Shown here in pieces: positions 13,042-22,072 of a stretch of 64,000 nt of DNA (position 1 is the first letter of the stretch; each line of letters starts with the position of its first letter). The stretch spans positions 6,141,001-6,205,000 of the forward strand of contig NZ_CP075566.1 of assembly GCF_018502625.1 (NCBI RefSeq), read 5' to 3'. The notes beneath the pieces were generated by a model. The model was not told the origin of the DNA and did not search any database. It worked only from the letters and a program-made list of their open reading frames with translations. Source of the stretch: Pseudomonas hormoni. GTDB lineage: Bacteria; Pseudomonadota; Gammaproteobacteria; Pseudomonadales; Pseudomonadaceae. The position numbers and the translations under genes are program-made.

Positions 13042-14109
13042 ATGACTGCCCTGAAGAACGACCGTTTCCTTCGCGCCCTGCTCAAGCAACCCGTAGACGT
13101 CACGCCTGTCTGGATGATGCGTCAGGCCGGTCGCTACCTGCCGGAATACCGCGCCAGCCGTGCCAAGGCCGGCGACTTCATGAGCCTGTGCATGAACCCG
13201 GCGTTCGCTTGCGAAGTCACGATGCAGCCGCTCGATCGCTATCCGCAGCTGGACGCGGCGATCCTGTTCTCCGACATCCTCACCATCCCCGATGCCATGG
13301 GCCAGGGCCTGTACTTCGAAACCGGTGAAGGCCCGCGCTTCAGGAAAGTCGTCAGCACCCTGGCCGACATCGAAGCCCTGCCGATTCCTGATCCGCACAA
13401 AGACCTCGGCTACGTGATGGACGCGGTCAGCACCATCCGCCGCGAACTGAACGGCCGCGTGCCGCTGATCGGCTTTTCCGGCAGCCCCTGGACGTTGGCC
13501 ACCTACATGGTCGAAGGCGGTTCGTCCAAAGACTTCCGCAAGACCAAAGCCATGCTCTACGACAACCCGCAAGCCATGCACCTGCTGCTGGACAAGCTGG
13601 CGCAGTCGGTCACGTCATACCTCAACGGCCAGATCATGGCCGGCGCGCAAGCGGTGCAGATCTTCGACACCTGGGGCGGCAATCTCTCGGCGGCGGCGTA
13701 TCAGGAGTTCTCACTGGCCTACATGCGCAAAATCGTCAGCGGTCTGATCCGCGAGCACGAAGGCCGCAAAGTCCCGGTGATCCTGTTCACCAAGAACGGC
13801 GGCCTGTGGCTGGAAAGCATCGCCGACGCGGGTGCTGATGCGCTGGGTCTGGACTGGACCTGCGACATCGGTAACGCCCGCGATCGCGTCGGCAACAAAG
13901 TCGCGTTGCAAGGCAACATGGACCCGACGGTGCTCTACGCAAAACCGGAAGCCATTCGCACCGAAGTTGGCCGGATCCTAGCCAGCTATGGCAAGGGCAG
14001 CGGTCACGTGTTCAACCTCGGTCATGGCATCACCCCTGAGGTCGATCCGGAACATGCGGGTGCATTCCTGCGCGCGGTGCATGAGCTGTCGGCGCAGTAT
14101 CACGAGTAG
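13042..14109 (+). CDS. hemE: Uroporphyrinogen III decarboxylase
   Basis: This 355-residue cytosolic enzyme removes four carboxyl groups from uroporphyrinogen III to give coproporphyrinogen III in haem synthesis. The N-terminal signature [16 protein letters not shown] (about residues 28-43), the [13 protein letters not shown] block (about 150) and the C-terminal NLGHGI motif are all intact. It appears to be a single-gene unit, with a REP doublet upstream and a strong terminator downstream. Confidence 0.97.
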   Translation: MTALKNDRFLRALLKQPVDVTPVWMMRQAGRYLPEYRASRAKAGDFMSLCMNPAFACEVTMQPLDRYPQLDAAILFSDILTIPDAMGQGLYFETGEGPRFRKVVSTLADIEALPIPDPHKDLGYVMDAVSTIRRELNGRVPLIGFSGSPWTLATYMVEGGSSKDFRKTKAMLYDNPQAMHLLLDKLAQSVTSYLNGQIMAGAQAVQIFDTWGGNLSAAAYQEFSLAYMRKIVSGLIREHEGRKVPVILFTKNGGLWLESIADAGADALGLDWTCDIGNARDRVGNKVALQGNMDPTVLYAKPEAIRTEVGRILASYGKGSGHVFNLGHGITPEVDPEHAGAFLRAVHELSAQYHE

Positions 14110-14129
14110 TCATTCCCAGGTTCCATCCA

Positions 14130-14163
14130 GCCTGTCCGGCCAACGCCGGGCAGGCTTTTTTTT
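14130..14163 (+). terminator. Rho-independent terminator of hemE
   Basis: An 11-bp GC-rich stem (GCCTGTCCGGC / GCCGGGCAGGC, one G-U pair) is followed by a run of T. It starts about 20 bases after the hemE stop. Confidence 0.9.
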
Positions 14164-14213
14164 GCCTGAAAAACGTATGCCAGCCTAATCCGTTTCTTCT
14201 TGTAGGAATGGTT

Positions 14214-14368
14214 TCTCTCTTTGTCAGATAAGTGCAAAGAGAGATCAATCCTCATGTAAGCGAAGACTTGTCCTACATAGTAATCGCGTTCATCCCGGTA
14301 AGGTTTCAGACCTTCGTTCGGTGCCGCACATCGAACGGAATTACGAGCAGCGGCGCCCGCAAGGCGCC
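14214..14368 (+). promoter_or_regulatory. Hairpin-rich upstream region of the LPMO gene
   Basis: Three inverted repeats stand in a row in the 291-bp gap before the LPMO gene. The first is a perfect 10-bp stem at 14214-14223/14235-14244 (TCTCTCTTTG). The second is an 8-bp stem with one G-U pair at 14313-14320/14332-14339. The third is a perfect 6-bp GC stem at 14352-14357/14363-14368, followed by TTAATTTT, only 32 bases before the start codon. The last one looks like a terminator or attenuator, and the first could instead be an operator. The rest of the gap shows no gene. Confidence 0.45.
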
Positions 14369-14400
14369 TTAATTTTCGATAAGTAGTCTGGAACGCAATC

Positions 14401-15867
14401 ATGAAAAAAACTTTCTACAAGGGAGGTGCATTCACTGCATGCGCCTCTCCAATGATCCTGTTATCGGCAATGTTGGCGTCTCAAACTGTTTCGGCCCATG
14501 GCTATCTTGAAGTGCCACCTTCGCGGGCATTGCTTTGCCAGAAAGGCTTGAACACCAACTGTGGCGGCGCGCAATACGAGCCTCAAAGTGTTGGCGAAAC
14601 GTTCAAAGGCTTCCCGGCCGGTACTGGCGGTGCTCCGTTGCAAGGGCCGTTCGATGGCAAGATTCCGAGTGGTGGTCACTCGCTGTTTTCGGCTCTGGAT
14701 GCCCAGTCCGCCACCCGTTGGCATCTGACGGAAATCAAGGACCGCAACATCGATTTCCAATGGCGCTACACCGCGGTTCATCCGGCAACCAAACATGAGT
14801 ACTTCATCACTCGCAACGGCTGGAATCCGAACGAGTCGCTGAAACGCGCTACCTTCGAAAGCACGCCGTTCTGCACCATTGATGGCGGTAATCAGAAGCC
14901 TGTATCGGGTGACAAGCACAACTGCACCATCCCGTCAGACAAATCCGGCCAGCATGTGATTCTGGCGATCTGGACGGTTGGAGACACCGACGCGGCGTTC
15001 TACAACCCGACCGATGTGAACATTATTGCCGAAGCCGAGTTGCCGGGTGGCTGGTCTTCCGTTGGCGGTATCGCGCCGTCGGCCCAGTTGTTGATCGGCG
15101 ACAAGGTCAAGGCCCGTGCATTCTCTGCCAACGGTGTCAGCCCGGATTACGATGTTGAAATCACCATCGCCACTGCCGAAGAAGGCTCGCCAAATAACTG
15201 GGCGTTCAAACTGGCAGAAAAGATCAACGCCACTCACACACTCATCCGCGCCGGTATTCGTGATGAGAGCGGCAATATCGAACCGGTCCGGGGGAACAAC
15301 TCCCTATACGCCCAAAAAGAAAGCGGCGTAACCCGTTACGAAGTTCAGCTGGACATGAAGGAAGACGCCGCAGCACGTATGTCGGTAGCTTCTCAGCAAG
15401 CGGAATACGTTCTGGAAAAAGGTCTGGCCAAGGTCGGCTTCGGCATGATCTCCAATCGCAAAATGAACGTTGAAGCGACCTTGTTCGATGAGAACAACAA
15501 GCCGGTCGGCACCACCTCCGCACAGGTGGACAGCGGCTCGACGACGTTGACCCTGGATGTGCGCAGCAACCCTGGCAAACACACGCTGACACTGGTCGGC
15601 ACCACCCTGGATGGCCGTACCACTCGCCAGGACACCCAGCCCACCAACATGACCGGTGAAGGCGCTGGCGTCGAGCATGACTTCGTGTTCCCCGAGGGCC
15701 TCAGCGAGTACACCGCCGGTACCAAAGTGCTGCAGCCGAAGACCAATGAAGTCTTCGAATGCAAGCCATTCCCCGAGTCCGGCTACTGCAAGCAATACAA
15801 CCCGAACGCCAATGGTTTTGAACCTGGTGTCGGTGCGCATTGGCATACGGCGTGGAACAAGCTTTAA
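14401..15867 (+). CDS. Secreted chitin-active lytic polysaccharide monooxygenase (AA10, GbpA-like)
   Basis: The 488-residue precursor has a Sec signal peptide ending VSA (residue 32), leaving His33 at the mature N-terminus. His33 and about His127 (TAVHPATKHEYF) form the copper histidine brace, and the AFY in DTDAAFYNPTD carries the axial aromatic residue. The domains are AA10 (33-about 210), GbpA-like modules 2 and 3 (about 215-420), and a C-terminal CBM73-like chitin-binding module with paired Cys and Trp (about 430-488). The enzyme should oxidatively cleave chitin outside the cell. GbpA of Vibrio is secreted by type II secretion, which fits the gsp operon that starts about 600 bp downstream. 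Confidence 0.9.
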   Translation: MKKTFYKGGAFTACASPMILLSAMLASQTVSAHGYLEVPPSRALLCQKGLNTNCGGAQYEPQSVGETFKGFPAGTGGAPLQGPFDGKIPSGGHSLFSALDAQSATRWHLTEIKDRNIDFQWRYTAVHPATKHEYFITRNGWNPNESLKRATFESTPFCTIDGGNQKPVSGDKHNCTIPSDKSGQHVILAIWTVGDTDAAFYNPTDVNIIAEAELPGGWSSVGGIAPSAQLLIGDKVKARAFSANGVSPDYDVEITIATAEEGSPNNWAFKLAEKINATHTLIRAGIRDESGNIEPVRGNNSLYAQKESGVTRYEVQLDMKEDAAARMSVASQQAEYVLEKGLAKVGFGMISNRKMNVEATLFDENNKPVGTTSAQVDSGSTTLTLDVRSNPGKHTLTLVGTTLDGRTTRQDTQPTNMTGEGAGVEHDFVFPEGLSEYTAGTKVLQPKTNEVFECKPFPESGYCKQYNPNANGFEPGVGAHWHTAWNKL

Positions 15868-15880
15868 ACCCTCCGTAACA

Positions 15881-15912
15881 CTTCAGGCGATCCGCGAATG
15901 GATCGCCTGAAG
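15881..15912. terminator. Strong hairpin between the LPMO and cytochrome b561 genes
   Basis: This is a perfect 13-bp stem (arms 15881-15893 and 15900-15912, CTTCAGGCGATCC) with a 6-base loop, 14 bases after the LPMO stop. No T-run follows on either strand. It could be a partial terminator or a 3'-end stabiliser that sets the LPMO to secretion-gene expression ratio. Confidence 0.6.
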
Positions 15913-15943
15913 GTTCATCATCCTGTTGAAAATCGAGTTGAAA

Positions 15944-16486
15944 ATGACGGTTTTGGGTTATTCCACCCAACGCGTATGGCTGCACTGGTTATCGGCGGCA
16001 GTCATCGTCTGGACCCTGATTTCCGGTTTTTATGTGGCCTGCGTCGACGTATCGCCATGGGTCGCTCAATGGGTCGCTTTTCTCAATGTATCGCTGACCA
16101 CGGTGTTCATACCGTTTTTCGTCTGGCGCTTATTCATTTTTGCCGCTCATGCCCGAGATACGAGCGTGAGAGGCCTTAATTTCATGGAAAAACCCGCACT
16201 GTTCGCGCACACGCTGATCTATCTCGTCATCAGTGTTGTGCTGGTCACCGGCGTGTTGATGATGGATCGCCCGATCGGCGTTTTCGGTGTAGTTGAAATA
16301 GCTCAGCCACTGAGCGATCCCGAGCTCATCTCCCGGTTCTTCATCATTCACGTTTGGGCCTGTGCGGTCCTTTCGTTGCTTGTCGTGCTGCATGTCGGCG
16401 CGGTCGTTGTCCATGAGCTGTGCGGCCATCGCGTGCTGCGGCGAATGTCCTTGTGCAGCATTGTTCGAAGTGAACGACTCGAGTGA
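15944..16486 (+). CDS. Cytochrome b561-type membrane haem protein
   Basis: The protein is 180 residues with four transmembrane helices. TM1 carries the family HWL motif (His14), and TM3 and TM4 keep their His residues (KPALFAHTLIY, FIIHVW, VVLHVGAVVVHE). The family binds two b haems and passes electrons across the inner membrane, often from ubiquinol to a periplasmic partner. In TM2 the position that I recall as His in E. coli CybB is Asn48 (FLNVSLT). ATG 15944 is chosen over the TTG at 15926. Its stop overlaps the gspC start by 4 bp, so it belongs to the secretion operon. A role in supplying electrons to the LPMO is inference. Confidence 0.8.
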   Translation: MTVLGYSTQRVWLHWLSAAVIVWTLISGFYVACVDVSPWVAQWVAFLNVSLTTVFIPFFVWRLFIFAAHARDTSVRGLNFMEKPALFAHTLIYLVISVVLVTGVLMMDRPIGVFGVVEIAQPLSDPELISRFFIIHVWACAVLSLLVVLHVGAVVVHELCGHRVLRRMSLCSIVRSERLE

Positions 16487-16992
16487 GCAGACGACTGAGC
16501 ACGCGCTGCCTGCTGGTTATAGCCGTAGGTTACGCCGCGTTTTTGGCGTGGCAGGAATGGGGCTTTCGCAAGAGTCTTGCCTCGCCGTTGTCCTTCGCTG
16601 CGACCGTGCCGACGCCACCGCCCCGCGCGCCCCTCGATACCACAGCGGTCGCAACGGTACTCGGTCTTGCGACTGAAACCACGTTGCTGCCCAGTGCCGA
16701 ACCGCTGACCTTGCAGGCCAGTTTTGTCCTCGGCACAGGGTTGTCCAGAGCGTTGCTGGCGGACGCTCAAGGCTCGCGGGTTTACCAGGTAGGCGATCAG
16801 TTGCCGGGTGGCAGCGTCCTGCGGCGCGTCGAGGCGAATCAAGCGGTGTTGTGGAACAAGGGTCGAGAAGAGGTGCTGATGTTGCAGACGGCTGCCGCGC
16901 GTTTCCTGCGCCAACTGGACTCACCCTCCCATCCACAGACACCCGTCAGTTCTACGCGTTTTCTACGCCCTCTTTCCGGGCAGCCAGAGTGA
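16483..16992 (+). CDS. gspC: Type II secretion inner-membrane protein GspC (short form)
   Basis: The protein is 169 residues, with one N-terminal transmembrane helix (about 8-24), a Pro-rich linker and a homology-region beta domain (about 60-140; VLGTGLSRALLADAQGSRVYQVGDQLPGGS). GspC links the inner-membrane platform to the secretin GspD. It lacks the C-terminal PDZ or coiled-coil domain of longer GspC proteins, which often sets substrate specificity. The GTG start overlaps the cytochrome b561 stop (GTGA), and gspD follows directly. Confidence 0.85.
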   Translation: MSRRLSTRCLLVIAVGYAAFLAWQEWGFRKSLASPLSFAATVPTPPPRAPLDTTAVATVLGLATETTLLPSAEPLTLQASFVLGTGLSRALLADAQGSRVYQVGDQLPGGSVLRRVEANQAVLWNKGREEVLMLQTAAARFLRQLDSPSHPQTPVSSTRFLRPLSGQPE

Positions 16993-17000
16993 TCACTCCC

Positions 17001-18929
17001 ATGAACAGCTTCATCGGCGCGCATCCCCTGCGCACCCTTCTTTTTCTGGCCGCTTTGGCGACGGCGTTCTTCCATGACACGTTGCGAGCCGAGGAAGAAA
17101 AATGGCAGTTGGCGATGAACAATGCCGAGTTGCGCGACATCGTCGAAGAAATCTCGACCATTCTCGGGACCACGGTGGTGCTCGACCCCAGAGTCTCCGG
17201 GCGCATCACCGTCATGTCCCGCCAGGCCCTCGACCGCGAGGGCGTTCGCCGGTTGTTTTACTCGGTGCTCGATGCTCATAACTTTACGGTGATCGACGAA
17301 GGTGACCGCATTCTGATCACGCCGGTCACCGAAGCGAAAACCCGAGCAGGCCAAGGCACCGCAAAAAACGCCACGGCGTCGCAGTTCGTCACGCAGGTCA
17401 TCGAACTGAACACCAGCAGCGCCTCCGATATTGCCGGGCTGGTCCGGCCTTTGGTGTCGGTCAATGGTTACGTCGGCCCGTCGGTGTCGGCCAATGCGCT
17501 GGTCGTCACCGATACGGCTGCCAATGTGGGGCGCATTGCCAAGGTCGTGGGTCAGCTGGATTCGGGGCAGAACAACCTGCATGCCGTGGTGCAACTGAGT
17601 CACGCCCAGGCTGCGGATGTGGCCATGATCATTGAATCTTCACTGGGCAAGCGCAACGCCGATACGGCGATTCAGGTGCTGGCCGATACCCGAACCAACC
17701 GCCTGATTTTCATCGGCCCGCCAGCGGTTCGCCAGCGCTTGCTCGATCTGGCGCGTGGCCTGGACACGCCGGCCACCGCGTCCCTCGACAATGCCCGGGT
17801 CATTCGTTTGCGCCACAGCGATGCCAAGCAATTGGCCGAAGTACTCGAAACCATGGGGCAGACCCGAAAACAGGCATCGAACCTTGGCGGCGTGAAGGAA
17901 AACTCGTCCAGCGCTACCTTCATGATCAAGGCCGACGAAAGTCAGAATGCGCTGGTGTTGATCGCCGAGCCCGCGCAAATCCGTACCATCGAAAACATCG
18001 TTAGTCAGTTGGACCAGCCCCGGGCCCAAGTGCTGATCCATGCCGCCATCGTCGAAATTTCCGGGGACATCGCCGAAGCCGTAGGTGTCCAGTGGGGCAT
18101 CAGCAGCGGCGACGCGAAGGGCTTTATCAACTTCCCCGGCACCGACATTCCGATCATCGGCGGGCTGACCTTCGACGAGAAAAAATCGGCCCCGGAAGGC
18201 GCGCTCCTGCAACTGGGCAATGACCGTTTCGGCGCGTTGATTTCGGCGTTGGCCAGCAACACCCACAGCAATCTGCTTTCCACGCCGAGCCTGCTGACCC
18301 TGGACAATCAGGAAGCGGAAATCATCGTCGGTCAAAACGTGCCGTTCAAGACGGGCTCCTACGCCACCAACAGCAACGGTGCGGACAATCCGTTTACCAC
18401 CGTCGAGCGCAAGGACGTCGGCATCAGCCTGAAGATCAAGCCGTACATCAACGAAGGTTCGACGTTGCGCCTGGAGGTGGAACAGGAAGTGTCGGACATT
18501 GCACCGTCGGTGTCCGGTATCGATTCTTCCGACCTGATCACCAACAAGCGTGCACTCAAGAGCACCATCCTGGCCGACGATGGCGAGATCATCGTGATCG
18601 GCGGTTTGATCCGCGACAGCGTTCGCACCCAGCAAAGCGGCGTGCCGCTGCTGCGCAATATTCCTTACCTGGGCGCGCTGTTTCGCTGGACCCGGGACAC
18701 GCAAACCAAAAGCAATCTGATGGTCTTTTTGCGGCCCACCATCGTGCGCAGCAAGGAAGATCTGGCCGACGTCAGCCAACAGCGTTACAACGCGCTGCGT
18801 AAGCTGAGCCAGCCGGGCGCGCACGGGAACAACTCGTTGTTGCTGCCGGCAGAATCGCGGCAGTTGTTCGACCCGGCCCTCGATGCGCCCGTGTTTGATT
18901 TGCGCAAGCAGACCCCGGTTTCGCCATGA
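17001..18929 (+). CDS. gspD: Type II secretion outer-membrane secretin GspD
   Basis: The protein is 642 residues with a signal peptide (about 1-30), an N0 domain (LAMNNAELRDIVEEISTILG), N1-N3 repeats (about 130-390) and a C-terminal secretin domain (about 400-600) with the VPLLRNIPYLGALFR signature. It forms the outer-membrane exit pore. ATG 17001 is preferred; an in-frame GTG at 16989 that overlaps the gspC stop is possible. No cognate pilotin gene (gspS) lies nearby, so it may self-assemble or borrow one. Confidence 0.95.
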   Translation: MNSFIGAHPLRTLLFLAALATAFFHDTLRAEEEKWQLAMNNAELRDIVEEISTILGTTVVLDPRVSGRITVMSRQALDREGVRRLFYSVLDAHNFTVIDEGDRILITPVTEAKTRAGQGTAKNATASQFVTQVIELNTSSASDIAGLVRPLVSVNGYVGPSVSANALVVTDTAANVGRIAKVVGQLDSGQNNLHAVVQLSHAQAADVAMIIESSLGKRNADTAIQVLADTRTNRLIFIGPPAVRQRLLDLARGLDTPATASLDNARVIRLRHSDAKQLAEVLETMGQTRKQASNLGGVKENSSSATFMIKADESQNALVLIAEPAQIRTIENIVSQLDQPRAQVLIHAAIVEISGDIAEAVGVQWGISSGDAKGFINFPGTDIPIIGGLTFDEKKSAPEGALLQLGNDRFGALISALASNTHSNLLSTPSLLTLDNQEAEIIVGQNVPFKTGSYATNSNGADNPFTTVERKDVGISLKIKPYINEGSTLRLEVEQEVSDIAPSVSGIDSSDLITNKRALKSTILADDGEIIVIGGLIRDSVRTQQSGVPLLRNIPYLGALFRWTRDTQTKSNLMVFLRPTIVRSKEDLADVSQQRYNALRKLSQPGAHGNNSLLLPAESRQLFDPALDAPVFDLRKQTPVSP

Positions 18930-20398
18930 GCGAAAAAATCGAACAGCTGCCCTTCGGTTTCGCTCGGCGTTTCGGCGTTCTGCTGGAGTGCGAGGGGCTC
19001 GATTCAAGCCTTTTGTTGCGAGCCGATACGCCGCTGACGGCGCTGTCGGAAGCGCGTCGGGTGTGTGGGCGGAATTTGCCAATCCAGGTCCTCGATGCCG
19101 ATGTGTTTGCCGCGCGTCTGGCCGCCGCTTACCGTGACGGACAGAGTGCGGCGGAGCAGGTTGCCCAGGGGCTGGATGACGAACTGGATCTGCTCAGCCT
19201 GGTCGATCAAGTACCGCAGACCGCTGACTTGCTGGAGCAGCAGGGCGACGCGCCGATCATCCGGCTGATCAATGCACTGCTCAGCGAAGCCGTGCGCGAG
19301 CATGCCTCGGACGTGCACCTTGAAACCTTCGAGCACTCGCTGTCGGTGCGCATGCGGGTCGACGGGCAATTACGCGAAATGCTCAGGCCCCGGCGTGAGT
19401 TGGCGACGCTGCTGGTGTCGCGGATCAAGGTCATGGCGCGTCTGGACATCGCTGAAAAACGTATCCCCCAGGACGGTCGAATGGCCCTGCGACTGGCCGG
19501 GCACGAAGTCGATGTGCGGGTCTCGACGTTGCCGTCGGCGCACGGTGAACGGGTGGTGCTGCGGTTGCTCGACAAACAGGCCGGGCGTCTGGAGTTGCAG
19601 CGACTCGGTATGCCTCCCGATACCCTCGCAGCGTTGCGCCAGTTGCTCGGAAAACCCCACGGCATTCTGCTGGTCACCGGGCCCACCGGCTCCGGCAAGA
19701 CCACCAGTCTGTACGCCGCACTGAGCAGCCTGAACGATCAGACACGCAACATTCTCACGGTCGAAGACCCCATCGAATATCACCTGCCGGGTGTGGGGCA
19801 GATGCCGGTCAATCCGAAAGTGGACATGACCTTTGCCCGAGGCTTGCGGGCGATTCTGCGTCAGGACCCGGACGTGGTGATGGTCGGCGAAATCCGTGAT
19901 CGCGAAACGGCGGAAATCGCCGTTCAGGCGTCGCTGACCGGGCACCTGGTGCTCTCGACGTTGCACACCAACAGCGCGGTGGGGGCGGTGACGCGGCTGG
20001 TGGACATGGGCGTCGATGCCTACCTGCTGGCGTCGTCGCTGGTGGGCATTCTGGCTCAGCGTTTACTGCGCACGCTGTGCCCGCACTGCAAGGCCTCGTA
20101 CCGCGCCGATGCGGCCGTGTGTCAGCGTCTCGGGCTCGATGCGGCGGCGCCACCGCAGCTGTTCAGCGCCGTGGGGTGTGAACAGTGCCAGCACGGTTAT
20201 CGCGGGCGTATCGGCATCTACGAACTGATCAGCGTCACGCCGGCCGTGTCGGCGCTGATTCATCAGGGCGCCAGTGAGCAGGTGTTGATCGATGAGACGC
20301 GCAAGGTATCCCGCAGTTTGTTTCAGGACGGTCGGCAACGGGTGCTCGACGGCGTGACCAGCCTCGACGAGTTATTGCGCGTGACCCAGGAGGACTAG
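18926..20398 (+). CDS. gspE: Type II secretion ATPase GspE
   Basis: The protein is 490 residues. The N-terminal GspL-binding domain is followed by the hexameric ATPase core with Walker A GPTGSGKTT (residues 252-260), the Asp box (ILTVEDPIEYH), Walker B (DVVMVGEIRDRETAEIA) and a His box. A tetra-Cys zinc motif (CPHC...CEQC, about 388-417) is typical of GspE. It powers pseudopilus assembly from the cytoplasm. The ATG overlaps the gspD stop by 4 bp. Confidence 0.96.
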   Translation: MSEKIEQLPFGFARRFGVLLECEGLDSSLLLRADTPLTALSEARRVCGRNLPIQVLDADVFAARLAAAYRDGQSAAEQVAQGLDDELDLLSLVDQVPQTADLLEQQGDAPIIRLINALLSEAVREHASDVHLETFEHSLSVRMRVDGQLREMLRPRRELATLLVSRIKVMARLDIAEKRIPQDGRMALRLAGHEVDVRVSTLPSAHGERVVLRLLDKQAGRLELQRLGMPPDTLAALRQLLGKPHGILLVTGPTGSGKTTSLYAALSSLNDQTRNILTVEDPIEYHLPGVGQMPVNPKVDMTFARGLRAILRQDPDVVMVGEIRDRETAEIAVQASLTGHLVLSTLHTNSAVGAVTRLVDMGVDAYLLASSLVGILAQRLLRTLCPHCKASYRADAAVCQRLGLDAAAPPQLFSAVGCEQCQHGYRGRIGIYELISVTPAVSALIHQGASEQVLIDETRKVSRSLFQDGRQRVLDGVTSLDELLRVTQED

Positions 20399-20401
20399 CG
20401 A

Positions 20402-21610
20402 GTGCCGACGTTCGATTACCGCGCTGACGACGCCCAGGGCCGACGCTGCAAGGGCAGACTGGAAGCCGACAGCCCGCGCCATGCCCGGCAACTGATGCGC
20501 GAGCGCGGTTTGTGGCCGCGTGAATTGAATGAGGTCAGCACGGGTGGCCCCGTCGGTGCGCAACCCCGCAGTGGGCGGCTGGGGGCGGCTGAACTGGCGC
20601 TGTTGACGCTGCAGTTATCCACGCTCGTTCAGGCCGGTCTGCCCCTGGAAGAAGCGCTGGAAGCGGTGACCAAACAGAGTGCCAGGCGCAAGGTCGCCGG
20701 CCTGTTGTCGGCAGTCCGCAGTCGGGTGATGGAAGGTCATGCCCTTTCAACCGCGCTGGGGCTGTTTCCCAAGGCGTTCCCCGAGTTGTTTCGCGCCACC
20801 GTCGCGGCCGGTGAGCGTTCCGGGCACTTGGGTCATGTGTTGGAGCAACTGGCGGCTTACACCCAGGCGCGTCAGGCATCGCGGCAGAAAATCCAGATGG
20901 CCTTGGTCTACCCATTGATCCTGATGCTGGCCAGCGTGGCGATCGTGGGTTTCCTGCTCGGTTACGTGGTGCCGGACGTGGTGAAAATCTTCGTCGACAG
21001 CGGCCAGCCGTTGCCTTGGCTGACGCAGGCGCTAATCGGTTTGAGCGACGGTCTGCGCAACCATTTCCTGGCATTGATGGGCGCACTGGGGACGTTGATC
21101 TGTCTATGGCGCTGGAGTTTGCGCCAGCCGCTCTGGCGCCTGCGCTGGCATCGTCTGGTCTTGAAACTGCCGGTAGCAGGCGAGGTGTTGCGGGCGATGG
21201 AAGCCGCACGGTTTGCCAGCACCCTGGCGATCCTCGGCAAAAGTGCCGTGCCGCTGGTGGACGCGCTGGAAATCGCTGCCGCTGTCATTGGCAATCTGAC
21301 CATTCGCGCGCGCATGGTCGATGTCGCCCGCTCCGTACGCGAAGGCGGAACCCTGACCCGGGGCCTGGAACTGAGCGGCGACATCCCGCCGATGATGCTG
21401 CACATGATCGCCAGCGGCGAGCGCGCGGGCGAACTCGATCAGATGTTGGTACGGGCCGCCGAGCAGCAGGAAAACAGCCTGGCGGCGCGCATCGCGCTGG
21501 TCGTGAGCCTCTTTGAACCGGCCATGCTGGTGCTGATGGGCGGCGTCGTGCTGCTGATCGTCATGGCCATTCTTCTACCGATACTCAGCCTCAACCAATT
21601 GGTGAATTGA
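20402..21610 (+). CDS. gspF: Type II secretion inner-membrane platform protein GspF
   Basis: The protein is 402 residues with two T2SSF domains (about 70-195 and 275-395) and three transmembrane helices near 170-195, 225-240 and 375-398. The C-terminal family motif (FEPAMLVLMGGVVLLIVMAILLP) is present. GspF is the polytopic core around which the pseudopilus is thought to rotate. The start is GTG at 20402, three bases after the gspE stop, with AGGAG overlapping the end of gspE. Confidence 0.95.
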   Translation: MPTFDYRADDAQGRRCKGRLEADSPRHARQLMRERGLWPRELNEVSTGGPVGAQPRSGRLGAAELALLTLQLSTLVQAGLPLEEALEAVTKQSARRKVAGLLSAVRSRVMEGHALSTALGLFPKAFPELFRATVAAGERSGHLGHVLEQLAAYTQARQASRQKIQMALVYPLILMLASVAIVGFLLGYVVPDVVKIFVDSGQPLPWLTQALIGLSDGLRNHFLALMGALGTLICLWRWSLRQPLWRLRWHRLVLKLPVAGEVLRAMEAARFASTLAILGKSAVPLVDALEIAAAVIGNLTIRARMVDVARSVREGGTLTRGLELSGDIPPMMLHMIASGERAGELDQMLVRAAEQQENSLAARIALVVSLFEPAMLVLMGGVVLLIVMAILLPILSLNQLVN

Positions 21611-21613
21611 CCC

Positions 21614-22069
21614 ATGCAACCTCTACGCAGTAACTCGCGCCGCGGGCAACGCGGTTTTACCCTGATCGAAATCATGGTGGTGGTCGTGATCATTGGCGTG
21701 CTGGGGGCCATCGTGGTGCCGCAGTTCATGAGCCGCCCTGACCAGGCCAAGGTCACCGCGGCAAAAATTGATATCCAGGCCATCGCCACCGCCCTGGAAA
21801 TGTACCGCCTCGACAACTTCCACTACCCCTCGACGCAGCAAGGGCTGGAAGCCTTGAACAAACGTCCTTCGGGCCTGCCGGCGGCAAGAAACTGGAACCC
21901 TCAGGGTTACCTGAAAAACCTGCCGGTGGACCCGTGGGGCACGCCCTATCAGTTTCTCAATCCCGGTGTGCAATCGATCGACGGCAGCTACGACTTGTAT
22001 TCTCTGGGTTCCGATGGCGTGGTGGGCGGTGAAGGGCATGCGACCGATATCGGCAATTGGGGCGACTGA
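21614..22069 (+). CDS. gspG: Major pseudopilin GspG
   Basis: The precursor is 151 residues. The prepilin peptidase site is RGQRG/FTLIEIMVV, with Glu at mature position 5, followed by the N-methylated hydrophobic helix. The C-terminal domain is the short GspG fold with the calcium-loop motif (LGSDGVVGGEG). It is the main subunit of the periplasmic pseudopilus. No prepilin peptidase gene (gspO) is in the cluster, so PilD from elsewhere in the genome presumably processes it. Confidence 0.96.
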   Translation: MQPLRSNSRRGQRGFTLIEIMVVVVIIGVLGAIVVPQFMSRPDQAKVTAAKIDIQAIATALEMYRLDNFHYPSTQQGLEALNKRPSGLPAARNWNPQGYLKNLPVDPWGTPYQFLNPGVQSIDGSYDLYSLGSDGVVGGEGHATDIGNWGD

Positions 22070-22072
22070 TCC

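Noticed and set aside
16851..17000. Upstream extension of the gspD frame into gspC
   Set aside because: The extension has no signal-peptide character, while ATG 17001 gives a proper secretin signal peptide and gspC occupies the extension in another frame.
17640..19082. 480-codon - strand frame across gspD and gspE
   Set aside because: It spans the overlap of two well-supported genes and shows no domain; it is a codon-bias shadow.
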